This document shows, one piece after another, positions 7,305-10,173 of a DNA stretch of 10,173 bases. The notes under the pieces were generated by a model. It saw only the letters and a list, made by a program, of their open reading frames with translations. It ran no database searches and was not told where the DNA came from. The DNA lies in NCBI GenBank assembly GCA_021813195.1, contig JAKALI010000095.1, forward strand, positions 1 to 10,173, written 5' to 3'. Made by a program: the position numbers and the translations under genes. Each line of letters begins with the position of its first letter. Positions within the stretch are counted from its first letter, which is position 1. Source of the DNA: Pseudomonadota bacterium (GTDB lineage: Bacteria; Pseudomonadota; Alphaproteobacteria; Rhizobiales; Hyphomicrobiaceae).

Positions 7305-8162
7305 TTACCGCTCACTCTTACGAGGTGGAAAGGCGATAAGATCGCTGCGGCAGACCTGAAGCGTGCTGCGGGGTCGCTTCAGCCAGGTGTCGATCATTGC
7401 ATCATGTCCCTTGGCAACCGCGCGCTGCGCGTCGGCCATCCGTTTCAGCACAGCGTTCAAAAGAGGCGCATCCGCTGCTTTGAAAATGACGTCTGAGCTG
7501 CCTTCGATCACGGTATAGCCTGAGAGCTTCAGCTGTTCCGAGAGTTCTAAGATGGCGAGGGGACCGGCGGCCTCTCCGTTTGGACCTGCTGCCATCAACT
7601 GGCGGTGAAGGGCCGCTGTGAAGGCATTGTCGGCTGCGTGATGCGGGTGGATTTTCAAGCGGCCATTGTAAAGACCGCGCCCATGGACGACGCAGCCCGC
7701 GCGGGCGGCCCTGGACGCGAGTTTCTGCAAGGCCTGCGGCGGGAAATCGAGTGCGCTCTCGTCGATGATCACAAGATCGTGTTCGTCGCCCGTCGACAGG
7801 GCGGAGTATGCGGCGAACTCGGGCACGGCGAAGCGGATGGCAAGGGCGAGACCGCCGCGCTCAAGTTGCACGCCGTCGGCCGTGATCGTGGCAGCCGGGG
7901 CCCAACGCGTGAGATGATCCAGCGTCGCGGCGCGCTCAGCATCAGACGCAATCACGAGCGTCCAGCTCTGATCCATTGGCAACAGAGGCGCCAGCGCGCG
8001 AACATTGGCGCCGGCACCCGCACCGGCGGCCACGTCGATACAGCACACGCTACGTCGCCCCTCGAACCAACCAGCGAGAGCGTCGCGGATGTCGGAGCTG
8101 GATGCGCGCCGGTCGATCGCTTCCAGCGCGAGGCGCTGCGCTAAGGTGTCGAACAGCATCAT
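7305..8162 (-). CDS. Methyltransferase-like protein (class I SAM fold), function unknown
   Basis: This 285-aa soluble protein has a recognisable Rossmann start: CIDVAAGAGAGANVRAL (41-57), resembling the SAM-binding motif I, with an acidic residue in LVIASD (69-74) after the second strand and DLVIIDESALDF (129-140) as a motif IV-like strand. A late segment QLKLSGYTVIEGSSDVIF (210-227) resembles the strand 6/7 region of class I methyltransferases. The C-terminus (DTWLKRPRSTLQVCRSDLIAFP, 258-279) is relatively basic. I do not recognise a defined subfamily, and the substrate is unknown. The second codon is also ATG, so the start may be at 8159. The start lies 3 bp after the upstream HAD gene's stop, without its own clear ribosome site, which suggests translational coupling. 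It is confidently a real gene but only moderately assigned. Confidence 0.75.
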   Translation of the reverse strand: MMLFDTLAQRLALEAIDRRASSSDIRDALAGWFEGRRSVCCIDVAAGAGAGANVRALAPLLPMDQSWTLVIASDAERAATLDHLTRWAPAATITADGVQLERGGLALAIRFAVPEFAAYSALSTGDEHDLVIIDESALDFPPQALQKLASRAARAGCVVHGRGLYNGRLKIHPHHAADNAFTAALHRQLMAAGPNGEAAGPLAILELSEQLKLSGYTVIEGSSDVIFKAADAPLLNAVLKRMADAQRAVAKGHDAMIDTWLKRPRSTLQVCRSDLIAFPPRKSER

Positions 8163-8165
8163 CTG

Positions 8166-9065
8166 TTACCAGTCGAGATAGGCCATGGCGGCGACGGCCG
8201 ATGGTGATCCCGCCCGAAACATCCGCTCGAGCTTGTCGGGATCGATGGCGTCGCCGACCATCGTGTCCTGGCGATGGATACCGGCCGCGATGAACAGCGC
8301 ATCCACCCCAGCCTGCTCGGCAGACTTCAGGTCCGTACGGATGGCGTCTCCGATGGCGAGGATCTGCGAGGATGCCAGAGAGCTGCCCAAGATGGTTTCA
8401 GCGCGCGCTTGGGCTTGCGCGAATGCAATCGGGTGGGGCTTGCCCGCCCACATGACGCGCCCACCCATGTCCTCGTAGGCTTGCGCCAGTGCGCCAGCGC
8501 ACGGATAGTGGCGTCCGCCGACGTCGACGATCAGGTCCGGATTGGCGCATATAAATTGCAAATCGCGTGCACGCGCGCGTTCGAGAACCGGGCGGTAATC
8601 GGCGACGGTTTCGCGCTCATCGTCCTCAAGTCCCGTGCAGACGAGGGCCTCCGCATCCCTCAAGTCGACCTGTCGCGCGGTCAGTCTTTCGAAGAATGCG
8701 GCGTCCCGCTGCCGCGGGCCGATCGCATAGACCGCATCCAAGCCCGCCGCTCGGATGTGATCGAGGGCAAGGCCGCCCGAGGAGACGATCGCATCCCAAG
8801 CAGTGCGCGGCACAGCACGCTGGTCGAGCATTTGAGCAACTCTGTCCGGCGGCACTGGCGCATTCGAGACGAGCACGACAACCCCGCCCGTTTCGCGGAA
8901 GGCCGTCAGGGCGCGCATGGCGCCAGGGTAGGCTGTCCAACCATCGTGAACGACGCCCCACACATCGCAGAAGATGGCCTCGTAACGCTCCAGGAGGCCG
9001 CGGGCGGAGGTCAAAACCGGCGGGCGTGATGTTGCGGTCGTGACGATCGACTCTTGCATTGTCAT
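8166..9065 (-). CDS. HAD-superfamily class IIA hydrolase-like protein (TIGR01459 type)
   Basis: This protein is predicted to have the haloacid-dehalogenase fold, class IIA (NagD-related). Numbered from the ATG at 9065, motif I is FCDVWGVVHDG (32-42) with nucleophile Asp34. Motif II is VVVLVSNAP, motif III is the Lys in WAGKPHP, and motif IV is ILAIGDAIRTDLKSAEQAG, with the acidic pair for Mg2+. The usual second Asp of DxD is Trp36; I believe the DxWG form is characteristic of this subfamily. The substrate is unknown, with sugar phosphates or nucleotides being typical for relatives. The start is uncertain: an in-frame ATG at 9131 has AAAAAGG just upstream and would add 22 residues, while 9065 or 9059 fits the usual family length better. 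It is probably the first gene of a minus-strand operon with the methyltransferase-like gene 3 bp downstream. Confidence 0.88.
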   Translation of the reverse strand: MTMQESIVTTATSRPPVLTSARGLLERYEAIFCDVWGVVHDGWTAYPGAMRALTAFRETGGVVVLVSNAPVPPDRVAQMLDQRAVPRTAWDAIVSSGGLALDHIRAAGLDAVYAIGPRQRDAAFFERLTARQVDLRDAEALVCTGLEDDERETVADYRPVLERARARDLQFICANPDLIVDVGGRHYPCAGALAQAYEDMGGRVMWAGKPHPIAFAQAQARAETILGSSLASSQILAIGDAIRTDLKSAEQAGVDALFIAAGIHRQDTMVGDAIDPDKLERMFRAGSPSAVAAMAYLDW

Positions 9066-9154
9066 AGCTGTGTATCGGCAGGATGGGACGCGTTCGAGCC
9101 GTAGCTGCGTCCACGAGCCGACACAAGCCATTCCGACCTTTTTGAGTCCATCCT

Positions 9155-9160
9155 ATTGTA
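9155..9160 (-). promoter_or_regulatory. Possible -10 box for the HAD operon
   Basis: On the minus strand this reads TACAAT, five of six matches to TATAAT, inside an AT-rich island. The -35 region is poor (TTCTTC-like, about 17-18 nt upstream). The position would start transcription about 10-20 nt before the alternative ATG at 9131. Confidence 0.3.
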
Positions 9161-9190
9161 TTGCAATGAGAAAAATTCGAAGAAAAATTT

Positions 9191-9217
9191 TTAGCACTCA
9201 GCCCTTGAAAGTGCCAA
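9191..9217 (+). promoter_or_regulatory. CIRCE operator (HrcA binding site) upstream of groESL
   Basis: TTAGCACTC at 9191-9199 is a perfect CIRCE left arm. After exactly nine bases comes AAGTGCCAA at 9209-9217, matching seven of nine bases of the right arm GAGTGCTAA. CIRCE is the known operator for the heat-shock repressor HrcA, and its place 108 bp before groES fits the classic arrangement. CTTGAAA at 9204-9210, lying in the spacer and right arm, matches a sigma-32 -35 hexamer region, but I see no good -10 downstream. The double control is therefore only suggested. Confidence 0.9.
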
Positions 9218-9239
9218 GTCGCGGATTAAGTCACGGGCG

Positions 9240-9279
9240 CGCGAACGCCTGACGCCTGTGGGGCGTCGTTGCGTTCGCG
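9240..9279 (+). other. Long imperfect hairpin in the groES leader
   Basis: CGCGAACGC (9240-9248) pairs perfectly with GCGTTCGCG (9271-9279), and inside it GACGCC (9251-9256) pairs with GGCGTC (9262-9267). This leaves a 5-nt loop and a 2/3-nt internal loop. With 15 base pairs, almost all GC, it should be stable. It lies between CIRCE and the groES ribosome site and has no T-run, so it is not a standard terminator. It may stabilise the mRNA or act in attenuation (inference). Confidence 0.5.
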
Positions 9280-9309
9280 ACTCTGACACATCGCTGGTTA
9301 GGGCAACGT

Positions 9310-9317
9310 AAGGAGGT
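9310..9317 (+). promoter_or_regulatory. Strong Shine-Dalgarno site of groES
   Basis: AAGGAGGT is a near-complete anti-16S match, 7 nt before the ATG at 9325. It is by far the strongest ribosome site in the window, in keeping with a very highly expressed chaperonin gene, and it is outside the leader hairpin. Confidence 0.85.
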
Positions 9318-9324
9318 CAGACCC

Positions 9325-9642
9325 ATGAAGTTTCGCCCCCTGCATGACCGTGTTGTGGTCCGCCGTGTCGATGCCGAGCAGAAAAGCGCTGGCGGCATCA
9401 TCATTCCCGATACTGCTCAGGAAAAGCCCCAGCAGGGCGTCGTAGAGGCCGTCGGCCCCGGCGCGCGCGACGAACAGGGCCGAATCGTTCCGCTCGACGT
9501 GAAGCCGGGAGACACTGTGCTCTTTGGTAAATGGGCGGGGACCGAGGTGAAGATCGATGGCCGTGAGGTGGTCATTCTGAAAGAGAGCGACATCATGGGC
9601 GTTCTCGAAGGCGCCACGAGCTCTCTGAAGGCTGCCGCCTGA
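9325..9642 (+). CDS. groES: Co-chaperonin GroES (Hsp10)
   Basis: This is the heptameric lid of the GroEL folding chamber in the cytoplasm. The N-terminus [14 protein letters not shown] (1-14) is the family signature, followed by the mobile loop [21 protein letters not shown] (18-38) with the conserved GGIIIP that docks on GroEL. Then come [27 protein letters not shown] and the terminal ESDIMGVLE. The length is 105 aa, a few residues longer at the C-terminus (ATSSLKAAA) than the roughly 95-97 of many family members. It is the first gene of the groESL unit, downstream of CIRCE and a very strong ribosome site, so HrcA-repressed heat-shock control is expected. Confidence 0.97.
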   Translation: MKFRPLHDRVVVRRVDAEQKSAGGIIIPDTAQEKPQQGVVEAVGPGARDEQGRIVPLDVKPGDTVLFGKWAGTEVKIDGREVVILKESDIMGVLEGATSSLKAAA

Positions 9643-9660
9643 TTGAACGAGGTGGGCGGC

Positions 9661-9774
9661 ATGATGCGAAATCGCCTCTCATCCCGTCTCTCACGAGCCT
9701 CAGCCGTGGTGAGTACCGTGTTCGCGACGGCGCTCGTCGTTGCGCTCACCATTCCCCTACCCGGATCGAAGTGA
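9661..9774 (+). CDS. Candidate small membrane protein ORF between groES and groEL
   Basis: This is a 37-codon ORF in the 160-bp groES-groEL gap. It starts 18 nt after the groES stop and is preceded by a good ribosome site, GAGGTGG at 9649-9655, with 5-7 nt spacing. The predicted peptide has a basic N-terminus (MMRNRLSSRLSR, residues 1-12), then a hydrophobic run ASAVVSTVFATALVVALTI (13-31) and a short tail ending in PLPGSK. This is the layout of a single-pass small membrane protein or an uncleaved signal anchor. It has no homologue I recognise. It ends 28 nt before the groEL start, so it would be co-transcribed with the chaperonins. It could be a chance ORF; the ribosome site and charge pattern are the only support. 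Confidence 0.4.
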   Translation: MMRNRLSSRLSRASAVVSTVFATALVVALTIPLPGSK

Positions 9775-9799
9775 AAACCACCGAGCTATCGGAGCCTAG

Positions 9800-10173
<374 letters not shown>

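Noticed and set aside
9066..9131. An N-terminal extension of the HAD protein to the ATG at 9131
   Set aside because: It is not excluded, because AAAAAGG lies just before it. The 22 extra residues place the motif I Asp unusually far from the N-terminus for this family, so I kept 9065 as the start.
9166..9252. A short plus-strand ORF starting in the AT-rich island
   Set aside because: It runs straight through the CIRCE element and part of the leader hairpin, has no ribosome site, and its composition follows the regulatory sequence.

Overview
The window is GC-rich chromosomal DNA, very probably from an alphaproteobacterium of the Hyphomicrobiales/Rhizobiales type. The evidence is a DUF1244 protein with the GFCRNC motif, a secreted DUF1036 protein next to pyruvate kinase, a MOFRL-type glycerate 2-kinase, a class IIA HAD protein with a DVWGVVHDG signature, and groESL preceded by a CIRCE operator. 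No mobile element, CRISPR array, tRNA or rRNA is visible. The gene content is mainly housekeeping and coding density is high.

Layout, left to right. (1) 1-657, minus: the N-terminal part of a stand-alone AICAR-transformylase-like protein that runs off the left edge. It has the YGENP signature, but Glu replaces the catalytic Lys. (2) 658-920: a divergent intergenic region with a 13-nt direct repeat and small inverted repeats. (3) 921-2665, plus: two RNA-methyltransferase-type genes overlapping by ATGA, a COG1092/RlmI-like class I enzyme and a SpoU/TrmH-family SPOUT enzyme. (4) 2679-2987, minus: a DUF1244 gene, tail to tail with the previous operon. (5) 3148-6531, plus: glycerate 2-kinase, a secreted DUF1036 protein and pyruvate kinase, which suggests a glycerate to 2-phosphoglycerate to PEP to pyruvate route (enolase not in this window). 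(6) 6598-9065, minus: a likely operon read right to left, made of a class IIA HAD protein, a methyltransferase-like protein and an exported TPR protein. (7) 9066-9324: a divergent control region with an AT-rich island, a CIRCE element for HrcA and a long hairpin in the probable groES leader. (8) 9325 to the end, plus: groES, a candidate 37-aa membrane-type small ORF in the unusually wide groES-groEL gap, and the start of groEL, which is cut by the right edge.

I see no clear novel multi-gene system. The observations most worth a second look are the candidate small ORF between groES and groEL, the divergent AICAR-transformylase-like protein lacking its catalytic lysine, the hairpin in the groES leader, and the HAD protein with Trp in place of its second catalytic Asp.
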